Shown: positions 33,349 through 42,792, numbered from the stretch's first letter. The stretch: DNA of 64,000 bases from Salinarimonas sp046292825 (GCF_046292825.1 NZ_JBKBQG010000006.1:1-64000), one strand, 5' to 3'. The notes: generated by a model from the letters alone, not told the origin. Numbers and translations: made by a program.

Positions 33349-35649
33349 TTGATCGGGTTGGCGTTTCGTTCTAGCTCTCGTCTCGCGAACCGAGACGGGT
33401 TCTGGAGGGCCACGCGGGTCGCGCCGCCCGCGGGCGGCGACGTCTCCAGCATCGAGCTGAAGGCGGCGCTCGAGGAGCGCTATCTCGCTTACGCGCTCTC
33501 GACGATCATGCACCGCGCGCTGCCGGATGCGCGCGACGGCCTCAAGCCCGTCCACCGGCGCATCCTCTACGGGATGCGCCTCTTGCGCCTCGATCCCGGC
33601 GCGCCGTTCAAGAAATCGGCCAAGGTCGTCGGCGACGTGATGGGCTCGTTCCACCCGCACGGCGACCAGGCGATCTACGACGCGCTCGTGCGTCTCGCCC
33701 AGGATTTCGCCTCGCGCTATCCCCTCGTCGACGGCCAGGGCAATTTCGGCAATATCGACGGCGACTCGGCCGCCGCCTATCGCTACACCGAAGCGCGCAT
33801 GACCGAGGTCGCGCGCCTCCTCCTCGACGGGATCGACGAGGACACGGTCGATTTTCGCCCGAATTACGACGGCACCACGCAGGAGCCCGTCGTCCTCCCC
33901 GCCGCCTTCCCGAACCTCCTCGCCAACGGCGCGCAGGGGATCGCGGTGGGCATGGCGACCTCGATCCCGCCGCACAACGTCGCGGAGCTCTGCGACGCCG
34001 CGCTCTACCTGATCACCCACCCCGGCGCGACCTCCGAGCAGCTCCTCAACTTCGTGCCCGGCCCCGATTTCCCCACCGGCGGCATCATCGTCGACAAGCG
34101 CGAGGCGATCGCGGAGGCCTACAATACCGGGCGCGGCGCGTTCCGCGTGCGCGCCCGCTGGCATCGCGAGGATCTCGGCCGCGGCACCTGGGCCGTCGTC
34201 GTCACGGAGATCCCCTACGGCGTTTCCAAATCGCGGCTCATCGAGAAGATCGCGGAGCTCCTCTCCGAGCGCAAGCTGCCGCTCCTCGCCGACGTGCGCG
34301 ACGAATCGGCGGAGGACGTGCGCGTCGTCTTCGAGCCGCGCGCGCGAAACGTCGACGAGAACCTCATGATGGCCTCGCTCTTCAAGCTCACCGAGCTCGA
34401 GGCGCGCGTGCCGCTCAACATGAACGTGCTCGTCGGCGGGACCGTCCCGCGCGTGATCGGGCTCGCGGAGGCGCTGCGGGCGTGGCTCGACCACCGCCGC
34501 GTCGTGCTCGTGCGCCGCTCGAACCATCGCCTGCGCGAGATCGCCCGCAGGCTCGAGATCGTGCGCGGCCTCCTCGTCATCCATCTCGATCTCGACCGCG
34601 TCATCAAGATCATCCGCGAGGAGGACGAGCCGAAGGCCGAGCTGATGCGCGTCTTCGAGCTGACCGAGATCCAGGCCAACGCCATCCTCGACACGCGCCT
34701 GCGCTCGCTGCGCAAGCTCGAGGAGATGGAGCTCGTGCGCGAGCGAGACGCCCTCGTGGCGGAGGAGGAGGACCTCACCGCCCTCGTCGGGGACGAGGCG
34801 CGGCAATGGAAGGACGTGGCGAAGCAGATCCGCGAGGTCCGCAAGGCCTTCTCGGGCGAGACCAAGCTCGGGCGCCGCCGCACCAGCTTCGAGGAAGCGC
34901 CCGACACCTCCAATCTCGACATCGTCGAGGCGATGGTCGAGCGCGAGCCGATCACGGTGATCGTCTCGAAGAAGGGCTGGATCCGCGCGCTCAAGGGCCA
35001 TGTCGCGGACGTGTCGGCGGTCGCCTTCAAGGGCGACGACGCGCTCGGCTTCTCCTTCCACACCGAGACGACGGCGAAGATCCTCGTCGTGGCGACGAGC
35101 GGCAAGGTCTACACGCTCGACGCCGCGAAGCTCCCGGGCGGGCGCGGCGTCGGCGATCCGATCCGGCTGATGGTCGATTTCGACGAGGGCGCCGAGATCG
35201 CCGCCGTCTTCCCCTACGAGGCGGGGGCGAAGCTGCTCCTCGTCGCGTCGGACGGGCGCGGCTTCGTCGCGCCGACGGACGGCCTCGTCGCCAATACGCG
35301 CAAGGGCAAGCAGGCGCTCAACGTCGATGCCGGCACCCGGGCCGTCATCGCGACGCCGGTGCGCGGCGACCACGTGGCCATCGTCGGCGAGAACCGCAAG
35401 CTCCTGGTCTTCCCCCTCGCCCAGGTTCCCGAGATGACCCGCGGCAAGGGCGTGCGCCTGCAGCGCTACCGCGACGGCGGCGTGTCGGACGCCAAGATCT
35501 TCCCGCTCGAGGAAGGCCTCACCTGGCAGGACACGTCAGGCCGCACCTGGACGGTCGCCGGCGAGGCTCTGCGCGACTGGCTCGCCAACCGCGCCGAATC
35601 CGGCCGCCTGCCGCCGAAGGGTTTTCCGAAGACGAACAAGTTCGGGTGA
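33349..35649 (+). CDS. parC: DNA topoisomerase IV subunit A
   Basis: The DNA-breaking subunit of topoisomerase IV, which unlinks daughter chromosomes. The core opens with LEERYLAYALSTIMHRALPD (in part), the catalytic tyrosine is in YRYTEARM near residue 146, and a C-terminal beta-propeller region follows from about residue 500. The start is uncertain: no ATG or GTG suits the frame upstream of the conserved part. TTG 33349 and TTG 33358 are the only likely starts, giving about 766 residues, normal for alphaproteobacterial ParC. Confidence 0.93.
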   Translation: MIGLAFRSSSRLANRDGFWRATRVAPPAGGDVSSIELKAALEERYLAYALSTIMHRALPDARDGLKPVHRRILYGMRLLRLDPGAPFKKSAKVVGDVMGSFHPHGDQAIYDALVRLAQDFASRYPLVDGQGNFGNIDGDSAAAYRYTEARMTEVARLLLDGIDEDTVDFRPNYDGTTQEPVVLPAAFPNLLANGAQGIAVGMATSIPPHNVAELCDAALYLITHPGATSEQLLNFVPGPDFPTGGIIVDKREAIAEAYNTGRGAFRVRARWHREDLGRGTWAVVVTEIPYGVSKSRLIEKIAELLSERKLPLLADVRDESAEDVRVVFEPRARNVDENLMMASLFKLTELEARVPLNMNVLVGGTVPRVIGLAEALRAWLDHRRVVLVRRSNHRLREIARRLEIVRGLLVIHLDLDRVIKIIREEDEPKAELMRVFELTEIQANAILDTRLRSLRKLEEMELVRERDALVAEEEDLTALVGDEARQWKDVAKQIREVRKAFSGETKLGRRRTSFEEAPDTSNLDIVEAMVEREPITVIVSKKGWIRALKGHVADVSAVAFKGDDALGFSFHTETTAKILVVATSGKVYTLDAAKLPGGRGVGDPIRLMVDFDEGAEIAAVFPYEAGAKLLLVASDGRGFVAPTDGLVANTRKGKQALNVDAGTRAVIATPVRGDHVAIVGENRKLLVFPLAQVPEMTRGKGVRLQRYRDGGVSDAKIFPLEEGLTWQDTSGRTWTVAGEALRDWLANRAESGRLPPKGFPKTNKFG

Positions 35650-35686
35650 GTTCCGCGCGAATGGCGGCGCGTGGGATGTCACGCCC

Positions 35687-35911
35687 GACGCGCCGCCTGG
35701 TCGGCGGCACAAGAGCTTGCTGCGCAAGCGTCTTCCTGCGCTGGGTCCCCTTCCCCTCCGCACGCTTCGCGTGCTCCGGCCGGGGATGACACGGGGGGAG
35801 CCACAGGTGTGTCATTCCCGGCCGGAGCCGCGGCAGCGGCGCAGGGGAAGGGAACCCAGCAAATCGAGTGGCGTGCGCAGCACGCTCTCCTGCCGCCGAC
35901 TAGGCGGCTTC
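35687..35911. repeat. two family C half elements, back to back
   Basis: 35687-35793 is a right half ending in CTCCGGCCGGGGATGACAC; 35807-35911 is a left half starting GTGTCATTCCCGGCCGGAGC. Each keeps the GGGGAAGGG/CCCAGC arm and one GCTTGCTGCGCAAGC-type hairpin. They lie in the 374-base gap between parC and pcaH; the rest of that gap shows an ATTCGCATACGAAT palindrome at about 35970-35983 close to pcaH, possibly an operator. Confidence 0.8.
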
Positions 35912-36023
35912 TGCCGATCCCCTGAGATAGCCCCCTCCCCTTCCCACCCGCGAAAAACCATGGCACGATCATTCGCATACGAATGATCCCCCGCGATCCA
36001 CGCGGGGACAGGGAGGTCGAGCC

Positions 36024-36740
36024 GTGTCGACGACGCGCCAGCATCCGCGCGCGAGCCTGCGCGCGCACCCGCCGAACGCGAGCCCGGATTACGGCTCGAC
36101 GCGCCTGCGCGCCCCCTCGCGCCCGCTCGTGATCGTCCCGCAGACGCTCACGGAGCTGACCGGCCCCGTCTACGGCCACGACCGCGTCGCTCCCGACGAG
36201 GCCGACCTCACCCGCCACCATGCCGGCGTGCCGATCGGCGAGCGTATCGTCGTCTCCGGCCGGGTGCTCGACGAGGATGGGCGGCCCGTGCCGCACACGC
36301 TCGTCGAGATCTGGCAGGCGAACGCGGCCGGGCGCTACGTCCACGTGGCGGACCGCCACGACGCGCCGCTCGATCCGAACTTCACCGGGGCGGGCCGCGC
36401 GGTGACCGACGCGGAGGGGCGCTACCGGTTCGTCACGATCAAGCCCGGCGCCTATCCCTGGCGCAACCACCACAATGCCTGGCGGCCGGCGCATATCCAC
36501 TTCTCCCTCCTCGGCGCGAGCTTCCTCAGCCGCCTCGTGACGCAGATGTACTTCCCCGGCGATCCGCTCCTCGCGCTCGATCCGATCTTCGGCGCGGTGC
36601 CCGACGAGGCCGCCCGCGCACGGCTCGTATCCGCCTTCGATCTCGAGACGACGCAGCCCGAATGGGCGCTCGGCTACCGGTTCGACATCGTGCTGCGCGG
36701 GCGCGCGGCCACCCCGATCGAGGAGCCCCACGATGAGTGA
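36024..36740 (+). CDS. pcaH: protocatechuate 3,4-dioxygenase beta subunit
   Basis: A 238-residue intradiol dioxygenase subunit holding the non-haem iron, which opens the ring of protocatechuate to 3-carboxymuconate. Iron ligands are visible: a tyrosine in PGAYPWRNHHNAWRPAHIHFS (in part) and the two histidines of PAHIHFS. GTG 36024 is taken as start since GGGAGG lies seven bases before it. The gene overlaps pcaG by eight bases. Confidence 0.95.
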   Translation: MSTTRQHPRASLRAHPPNASPDYGSTRLRAPSRPLVIVPQTLTELTGPVYGHDRVAPDEADLTRHHAGVPIGERIVVSGRVLDEDGRPVPHTLVEIWQANAAGRYVHVADRHDAPLDPNFTGAGRAVTDAEGRYRFVTIKPGAYPWRNHHNAWRPAHIHFSLLGASFLSRLVTQMYFPGDPLLALDPIFGAVPDEAARARLVSAFDLETTQPEWALGYRFDIVLRGRAATPIEEPHDE

Positions 36741-37299
36741 GCGCCCGATCACCCCCTCGCAGACCGTAGGCCCCTTCTTCGCCTATTGCCTGACGCCGCA
36801 GGATTACGGCATCGTCCCCCTCGTCGAGGCGGATCTCGTCGGGCCGGGCGCGATCGGCGCCCCCATCCGCATCGAGGGCCGCGTGCTCGACGGGGAGGAC
36901 GCCCCCGTGCCCGACGCCATGATCGAGATCTGGCAGGCGGACGGCGCCGGGCGCTATCCCACATCCGCCGACAATTCCGGCTTCGGCGGCTTCGGCCGCG
37001 CGGGCACCGACGCGCAGGGGCGCTTCGCCTTCGCGACGATCAAGCCCGGCCCGGTGCCGGGCCCGGACGGCGCGATGCAGGCGCCCCACCTCGCGGTCTC
37101 CGTCTTCGCCCGCGGCCTCCTCACCCGGCTCGTGACGCGCATCTACTTCCCCGACGAGCCCGCCAACGAAGAGGACCCGATCCTCGCGCGGGTGCCGCAG
37201 GAGCGGCGGGGGACGCTCGTCGCGCGGGCGGGCGAGGACGCGTACCTGTTCGACATCCGTCTGCAGGGCCGCGACGAGACCGTGTTCTTCGAGGTGTGA
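36733..37299 (+). CDS. pcaG: protocatechuate 3,4-dioxygenase alpha subunit
   Basis: The 188-residue partner subunit of PcaH, sharing the intradiol dioxygenase fold but lacking the full iron site. It starts ITPSQTVGPFFAYCLTP, typical of PcaG, and contains DAMIEIWQADGAGRYP and LVTRIYFPDE. It overlaps pcaH and is followed two bases later by pobA, so the set is translated as one unit. Confidence 0.95.
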   Translation: MSERPITPSQTVGPFFAYCLTPQDYGIVPLVEADLVGPGAIGAPIRIEGRVLDGEDAPVPDAMIEIWQADGAGRYPTSADNSGFGGFGRAGTDAQGRFAFATIKPGPVPGPDGAMQAPHLAVSVFARGLLTRLVTRIYFPDEPANEEDPILARVPQERRGTLVARAGEDAYLFDIRLQGRDETVFFEV

Positions 37300-37301
37300 C
37301 G

Positions 37302-38507
37302 ATGGCGGGTCCAGACGCGAGCCATGTCCAGGTCGGGATCGTCGGCGCGGGGCCGGCGGGGCTCCTCCTCGCGCGCCTCCCCGATCTCGCGGGCATCTCG
37401 TGCCTCGTGATCGAGGCGCGCAGCCGGGCGCATATCGAGGGGCGCATCCGGGCGGGCGTGCTCGAGCACGAGACCGCGCAGGTGCTGCGCGACGTGGGCG
37501 TCGGCGCCCGCATGGACCGCGAGGGGCTCGTCCATCACGGCCTCCACCTCGCCTTCGACGGCGAGAGCCGGCGCATCGACCTCCACGCGCTCACCGGCAA
37601 GGGCGTGATGGTCTACGGCCAGCACGAGGTGGTGAAGGACCTCGTCGCCGCGCGCATCGAGACCGGGGGCGCCATCGTGTTCGAGGCGACCGACGTCGCG
37701 ATCGCCGACATCGAGAGCGCGCGCCCGACCTTGTCCTGGCGCGAGGGGGAGGCACGCCGCAGCGTGACGTGCGATTTCGTCGCCGGCTGCGACGGCTTCC
37801 ACGGCATCTCGCGCGGCTCGATCCCGGCGGAGGTGCTGCGCGTCTTCGAGCGCGTCTATCCGTTCGGCTGGCTCGGCATCCTCGCGCGCACGCCGCCCGC
37901 CTCCGAGGAGCTGATCTACGCGCGCCACGAGGACGGCTTCGCGCTCCTCTCGATGCGCTCCCCCGAAATCAGCCGCCTCTACCTGCAATGCGCCCCAGAC
38001 GAGGATATCGGCCGCTGGCCGGACGCGCGGATCTGGGAGGCGTTGCAGGCGCGGCTCGGGGCGGCGGTCGGCGGAAAGCTCTCGGAGGGCGAGATCCTGC
38101 AGAAGGGCGTCACCGCCATGCGCAGCTTCGTCGCCGAGCCGATGCGGCACGGGCGGCTGTTCCTGGCGGGCGACGCCGCTCACATCGTGCCGCCGACGGG
38201 GGCGAAGGGGATGAACCTCGCGGTGGGCGACGTGCGCGTGCTCGCCCGCGCGCTCGAGCGCTTCTATGCGAGCGGCGACGAGAGCGGGCTCGTCGGCTAT
38301 TCGAAGACCTGCCTTGCGCGCATCTGGCGCGTGCAGCGCTTCTCCTGGTGGATGACCCAGATGCTCCATCGCTTCGAGGAGGACACGCCCTTCGACCGGC
38401 GCCGCCAGCTCGCCGAGCTCGATTACGTGACGACCTCTCCCGCCGCCGCGACGACGCTCGCGGAGAACTATGTCGGCCTGCCGCTGGACGCGGGGGGGCA
38501 CAAGTGA
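37302..38507 (+). CDS. pobA: 4-hydroxybenzoate 3-monooxygenase
   Basis: A 401-residue FAD monooxygenase that turns 4-hydroxybenzoate into protocatechuate, the substrate of PcaHG. The FAD-binding GIVGAGPAGLLLARL is at residues 12-26, the family-specific GRIRAGVLEHE near 49, the CDGFHGISRGSIPAE region near 163, and the second FAD motif LFLAGDAAHIVPPTGAKGMN near 286. It ends with AENYVGLP as in Pseudomonas PobA. Its last bases overlap the GTG start of pcaB. Confidence 0.95.
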   Translation: MAGPDASHVQVGIVGAGPAGLLLARLPDLAGISCLVIEARSRAHIEGRIRAGVLEHETAQVLRDVGVGARMDREGLVHHGLHLAFDGESRRIDLHALTGKGVMVYGQHEVVKDLVAARIETGGAIVFEATDVAIADIESARPTLSWREGEARRSVTCDFVAGCDGFHGISRGSIPAEVLRVFERVYPFGWLGILARTPPASEELIYARHEDGFALLSMRSPEISRLYLQCAPDEDIGRWPDARIWEALQARLGAAVGGKLSEGEILQKGVTAMRSFVAEPMRHGRLFLAGDAAHIVPPTGAKGMNLAVGDVRVLARALERFYASGDESGLVGYSKTCLARIWRVQRFSWWMTQMLHRFEEDTPFDRRRQLAELDYVTTSPAAATTLAENYVGLPLDAGGHK

Positions 38508-39841
38508 CCTTCTCGGCCCTCGATTCGCCGCTGACCGGACCGCTCTTCACGACGCCCGCCATGCGCGCGCTGTTCTCCGCACGCGCCGAGATCGCGGCGA
38601 TGATCGAGGTCGAGGCGGCTTTGGCCCGGGTCGAGGCGGCGCACGGGCTCGTGCCGGAGGCGCTCGCGGACGCGATCGCGGCCATCGACCCGGACGCGCT
38701 CGATCTCGACGCGATCGGGGAGGCGACGCGCGAGGCCGGCGTGCCCTCGATCCCCGTCCTCGCGGCGATGCGCGGGCTCCTGCCCGACGGCCTCGCCGAT
38801 CACCTCCATCGCGGGGCGACGACGCAGGATCTGATCGACACCGCCCTCGCGCTGCGAGCCAAGCGCGCCTTCGCGCTTCTCGAGGCCGAGTGCGACGCCG
38901 TCATCGCCGCGCTCGTCGCCCTCGCGCGCGCCCACGCGCGCACCCCGTGCGTCGGGCGCACCTACGGGCAGCACGCGACGCCGATCACCTTCGGTCACGT
39001 CGTCGCTTTGTGGGCGGCGGGCATCGCGGAAGCCGCGGCGGACCTGGCGAGCGCCGCGCGCGGCGCCTGCCGCCTCTCGCTCGGCGGGCCCGCCGGCACC
39101 CTGCCCGGCCTCGGCGGGCTCGGCCCCGCCATCGCCGACGATCTCGCACGCAGGCTCGGCCTCGCGCCCGCGCCGATCGCCTGGCATGTGCGTCGCGGAG
39201 CGATCGCGCGGGCGGGGTGCGCGCTCGCGATCCTGACGGGGGCGCTCGCGAAGATGGCGGGCGACGTCGTCCTCCTCGGCGCGAGCGAGACGGCGGAGGT
39301 GGCCGAGCCGCACGCGCCCGGCCGCGGCGGCTCCTCGGCCATGCCCCACAAGCGCAACCCCGTATCCTCGACGGCGATCCTCGCCAATGCGAGCGCCGCG
39401 CGCGGCTGCGTGATCCCGCTGCTCGACGCGATCGTCGCCGCGCATCAGCGCCCCGCGGGCGCCTGGCACGCCGAATGGCACGCGCTGCCGCCGCTCTTCG
39501 GCCTCGCCGCGGGTGCGCTCGCCCATGCGCGCACGATCGCCGAGGGGCTCGTCGTCGACGTCGCCCGCATGCGCGCCAATCTGGAGGCCGGCGGCGGGCT
39601 CGTCTTCGCGGAGGCGGCAGCGTCCGCGCTCGCGCCGCATCTCGGCGCGGCGGAAGCGAAAGCCCGCGTCACCGCCGCCGCCGACCGCGCCCGTGCCGAG
39701 CGCATCGGCCTGCGCGCCGCGCTCGAGGCGTCGGGCGACGGCGTCCCGCTCGACGCGGCCTTCGATCTCGCGCCCCATATCGACGCGAGCGCCGCCTTCG
39801 TCGCCCGCGCGCTCGCGGATCTGGAGACGGGGCGCGGGTGA
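38504..39841 (+). CDS. pcaB: 3-carboxy-cis,cis-muconate cycloisomerase
   Basis: A 445-residue enzyme of the fumarase/aspartase superfamily that lactonises the PcaHG product to 4-carboxymuconolactone. The superfamily signature is GRGGSSAMPHKRNPV near residue 275, and HRGATTQDLIDTAL is near 104. GTG 38504 overlaps the pobA stop (GTGA), indicating coupled translation. pcaC and pcaD, needed for the next steps, are not in the window. Confidence 0.93.
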   Translation: MTFSALDSPLTGPLFTTPAMRALFSARAEIAAMIEVEAALARVEAAHGLVPEALADAIAAIDPDALDLDAIGEATREAGVPSIPVLAAMRGLLPDGLADHLHRGATTQDLIDTALALRAKRAFALLEAECDAVIAALVALARAHARTPCVGRTYGQHATPITFGHVVALWAAGIAEAAADLASAARGACRLSLGGPAGTLPGLGGLGPAIADDLARRLGLAPAPIAWHVRRGAIARAGCALAILTGALAKMAGDVVLLGASETAEVAEPHAPGRGGSSAMPHKRNPVSSTAILANASAARGCVIPLLDAIVAAHQRPAGAWHAEWHALPPLFGLAAGALAHARTIAEGLVVDVARMRANLEAGGGLVFAEAAASALAPHLGAAEAKARVTAAADRARAERIGLRAALEASGDGVPLDAAFDLAPHIDASAAFVARALADLETGRG

Positions 39842-39851
39842 CCCCTCGGGG

Positions 39852-40544
39852 TCACCGCGCCCGCATGATCAGCTCGTCGCGGCGGACCTCGTAGGATTCG
39901 AGCCGGTCGAGGAAGCTCATGCCGAGGAGGTTCTCCGGCAGCGCGCCGGGGCGGGCGACGAGGGCGCGGACGTTGCGCGCCTCGATCGTGCCGACCCTGA
40001 GCGAATCGATGGTGATCGGCGCCGCAAGCGTGCGACCGTTCGCCGTCATCACCGGCACGCGATAATCGAGATCGGCCTCGCGAAAGCCGAGCCGGCGCGC
40101 GGCGTCCGCCGTGACGACGACGACGCTCGCGCCGGTGTCGAAGATGAAGCGCAGCCGCTCCCCGTCCGCCTCCCCCTCGACGACGAAGGACCCGTCGAGC
40201 GCGCGCCGCACGGCGACGTCGCCCTCGGTGGTGATCGCCGCCCGCCCCGGCCGCAGCTCGCCCATCACCCGATCGGCGATCATGTCGACCTCGTAGCGAT
40301 AGGCGTAGACCACCACGATCGCGAGGAAGATCAGCGCCCAGGTGGCGAGCTGGCCGAACGCGCGGCGGATGCCGCCGTCGGCGCGCGACAGCGCGGAGCC
40401 CGCGATCAGCATCACGAGGGCGAGGAGCGCGGTCAGGCGCGCGAAATCCTCCGGCGCGAGCCCGATGATCTCGCGCTCGCCATGCGTCCACACCAGGATC
40501 GCGACGCCGACGAGGAGGAGCCCGAAGCCGATCGCGCCGGGCAT
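39852..40544 (-). CDS. membrane-anchored retropepsin-like aspartic protease (TIGR02281 type)
   Basis: A 230-residue protein with two or three N-terminal membrane helices (residues about 1-20, 38-55, 68-82) and a soluble clan AA aspartic protease domain. The catalytic motif is FDTGASVVVVT near residue 139, and LLGMSFLDRL near 210 is the usual second motif. Such proteins are common in alphaproteobacteria; substrates are unknown. The ATG overlaps the stop of the DUF1289 gene. Confidence 0.85.
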   Translation of the reverse strand: MPGAIGFGLLLVGVAILVWTHGEREIIGLAPEDFARLTALLALVMLIAGSALSRADGGIRRAFGQLATWALIFLAIVVVYAYRYEVDMIADRVMGELRPGRAAITTEGDVAVRRALDGSFVVEGEADGERLRFIFDTGASVVVVTADAARRLGFREADLDYRVPVMTANGRTLAAPITIDSLRVGTIEARNVRALVARPGALPENLLGMSFLDRLESYEVRRDELIMRAR

Positions 40545-40759
40545 CAGCCGCCCGCGGGCGCCGCCGCGCCTCCCGTCTCCTCGCCGAGAAAGGCCCGGCG
40601 CATGCGCGCGTCGAGCCCGTCCATGATCGCCCGACGCTCGGCCTCCGACAGCCGGCCCCAGGTCGCGATCTCCTCGCGCGTGCGCCCGCACCCCTCGCAG
40701 AGCCCGGTCTCGGGATCGAGGATGCAGACCTTGATGCAGGGGGTGGAGATGGTGGTCAT
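40544..40759 (-). CDS. DUF1289 family protein
   Basis: A 71-residue protein with four cysteines in the pattern STPCIKVCILDPETGLCEGCG, typical of DUF1289, followed by TREEIATW. The cysteines suggest metal or iron-sulfur binding, not proved. It lies between cobS and the aspartic protease gene, with one-base overlap to the latter; the trio is a frequent arrangement in Rhizobiales. Confidence 0.88.
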   Translation of the reverse strand: MTTISTPCIKVCILDPETGLCEGCGRTREEIATWGRLSEAERRAIMDGLDARMRRAFLGEETGGAAAPAGG

Positions 40760-40776
40760 GGGATACCTTAGATCGG

Positions 40777-41625
40777 TCACCGGGCTGCCGCGATCAAGAG
40801 CCCGATCGACGCCCCCGCTTCCGCGACCTGCTGCGTCGCCCCCGCGACGTCGCCCGTCTGGCCGCCGATCATGCGGCGCGAGAGGGCCGTGAGCGCGAGG
40901 CCGGCGGTGGCGGCGAGGGCTGCGGCGAGCGCGAGGCCTTCGAGGGGGAGGCCCGTCGTCAGGCACGCCGCCGCCCCCATCGCGAGCGCGATCGCGGCCC
41001 CGATCGCGAGGCTCGCGGCGTCGGGGCGGCCGATGCTCGCCGAGGCGCCGCTCGTGCGCGCGGGGGGGAGGAGCGCGAGGGGGAGCATCATCGCGATCCG
41101 CGAGAGCGCGGCGGCGCTCACGAGCGCGGCCGCCGCGACGAGCGCGCCGCCGTCGTCGAGGAGCGCGGCGAGGAGGCTCACGCGCAGGATCAGCCCGAGC
41201 GCGAGCGCGCAGGCGCCGAACGCCCCGATGCGGCTGTCCTTCATGATCTCGAGCCGGCGCTCGCGCGTGCGCCCGCCGCCGAACCCATCGGCGATGTCGG
41301 CGAGGCCGTCCTCGTGCAGCGCGCCGGTCGCGAGGACGAGGACCACGATCGCGAGCGCGGCCGCGGGCAGGCTCGGCAGGCCGAGCGCGGCGGCGGCGAG
41401 GAGGACGAGGGCGGCGGGCCCGGCGATCAGCGCACCGGCGAGGGGCAGCATGCGCGTCATCCCCGCGATCGAGGGCGGGGCGTGCGGGTCGGTCTCGAAG
41501 GGCAGCGCGGGCACCGGCAGGCGCGAGAAGAAGCGCATGGCTCGAGCGAGGTCGACGAGCGCGCGGGCGAGCGGGTTGCGCGACGCGCGTCCCTCGTCCC
41601 TCTCCCCTATCGGCGTCGTTCCCAT
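40777..41625 (-). CDS. cobS: adenosylcobinamide-GDP ribazoletransferase (cobalamin synthase)
   Basis: A 282-residue membrane enzyme that joins adenosylcobinamide-GDP and alpha-ribazole, the last steps of cobalamin assembly. Family motifs are RFFSRLPVPALPFE near residue 31, GALHEDGLADIADGFGGG near 100 and KDSRIGAFG near 128. Several hydrophobic helices follow. ATG 41625 is the first start near the homology. It is divergent from cobT; no cobalamin riboswitch could be recognised in the 121-base gap. Confidence 0.93.
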   Translation of the reverse strand: MGTTPIGERDEGRASRNPLARALVDLARAMRFFSRLPVPALPFETDPHAPPSIAGMTRMLPLAGALIAGPAALVLLAAAALGLPSLPAAALAIVVLVLATGALHEDGLADIADGFGGGRTRERRLEIMKDSRIGAFGACALALGLILRVSLLAALLDDGGALVAAAALVSAAALSRIAMMLPLALLPPARTSGASASIGRPDAASLAIGAAIALAMGAAACLTTGLPLEGLALAAALAATAGLALTALSRRMIGGQTGDVAGATQQVAEAGASIGLLIAAAR

Positions 41626-41746
41626 GCGGCTCTCCGATCGGCGGCCTTCACGCCGCCGTGCCCGCCCGTTATAGGACGCGCACGCGCCGACGCCATCCGA
41701 ACGGGCGCGCCACGCACCGATCTTTTCGGATGAGGGAAGCGAACCG

Positions 41747-42769
41747 ATGAGCCAAGCGACGAGCCGCCCCTTCGACGACATCCGCGCCCTCGTCGCGGGC
41801 ATGCCGGGCCCCGATCAGGCGGCCGTCGAGGCGGTGCGCGCGCGCGATGCCGAGCTCACGAAGCCGCGCGGGAGCCTCGGGCGGATGGAGCACCTCGTCG
41901 AATGGCTCGCCGCCTGGCAGGGCAAGGGGAAGCCCACCGTCGCGCGCCCGCTCGTCGCGGTCTTCGCCGGCAGCCACGGGGTCACCGCGCGCGGCGTCTC
42001 CGCCTTCCCCGATGCGGTCAACCGGCAGATGCTGGAGAATTTCGCGGCCGGGGGGGCGGCGATCAACCAGATCTGCGCCGCCTACGGGCTCGGCTTCAAG
42101 GTGTTCGACCTCGCGATCGACATGCCGACCAAGGACTTCACGGTCGAGCCGGCCATGGCCGAGCGCGATTGCGTCGCCACCATGGCCTTCGGCATGGAGG
42201 CGATCGCCGGTGGCACCGATCTCCTCGGCATCGGCGAGATGGGCATCGGCAACACCACCTGCGCGGCGGCGATCTACGCCGCGCTCTACGGCGGCGATCC
42301 GGCGCATTGGGTCGGGCGCGGGACGGGCGTGGACGACGAGGGGCTCGCTCGCAAGGTCGCCGCGGTCGAGGCGGGGCTCGCGCTCCATCGGGAGCACCTC
42401 GCCGACCCGCTCGAGGTGCTCGCGCGGCTCGGCGGGCGCGAGATCTGCGCGATGGCCGGCGCCATCCTCGCCGCGCGCGCCGAGCGGGTGCCGGTCGTGA
42501 TCGACGGCTATGTCGCGACCGCCGCGGCGGCGGTGCTGCACGCCCTCGATCCGCGCGCGCTCGACCATTGCCTCGCCGCCCACGTCTCGGCGGAGGGCGC
42601 CCATCGCGACGTGCTCGAGCGCATCGGCAAGACGCCGCTCCTCGCGCTCGGCATGCGCCTCGGCGAGGGCTCCGGCGCGGGGCTCGCGATGGGAATCGTC
42701 AAGGCGGCGCATGCCTGCCACACGGAAATGGCGACCTTCGACCAGGCCAATGTGTCGCGGGGGGCGTGA
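41747..42769 (+). CDS. cobT: nicotinate-nucleotide-dimethylbenzimidazole phosphoribosyltransferase
   Basis: A 340-residue enzyme that makes alpha-ribazole 5'-phosphate for the lower cobalamin ligand. Signatures are LTKPRGSLGRMEHLVEWLA (in part), FAGSHGVTARGVSAFP, the GEMGIGNTTCAAAI motif near residue 164 and the C-terminal GMRLGEGSGAGLAM. Divergent from cobS, whose product uses the dephosphorylated ribazole. Confidence 0.95.
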   Translation: MSQATSRPFDDIRALVAGMPGPDQAAVEAVRARDAELTKPRGSLGRMEHLVEWLAAWQGKGKPTVARPLVAVFAGSHGVTARGVSAFPDAVNRQMLENFAAGGAAINQICAAYGLGFKVFDLAIDMPTKDFTVEPAMAERDCVATMAFGMEAIAGGTDLLGIGEMGIGNTTCAAAIYAALYGGDPAHWVGRGTGVDDEGLARKVAAVEAGLALHREHLADPLEVLARLGGREICAMAGAILAARAERVPVVIDGYVATAAAAVLHALDPRALDHCLAAHVSAEGAHRDVLERIGKTPLLALGMRLGEGSGAGLAMGIVKAAHACHTEMATFDQANVSRGA

Positions 42770-42792
42770 GCGCTCGTGAATGGAGGAGGTGG

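Noticed and set aside
41626..41746. Cobalamin riboswitch between cobS and cobT
   Set aside because: The gap is only 121 bases and no B12-box-like sequence or multi-stem fold could be recognised, so no call is made.
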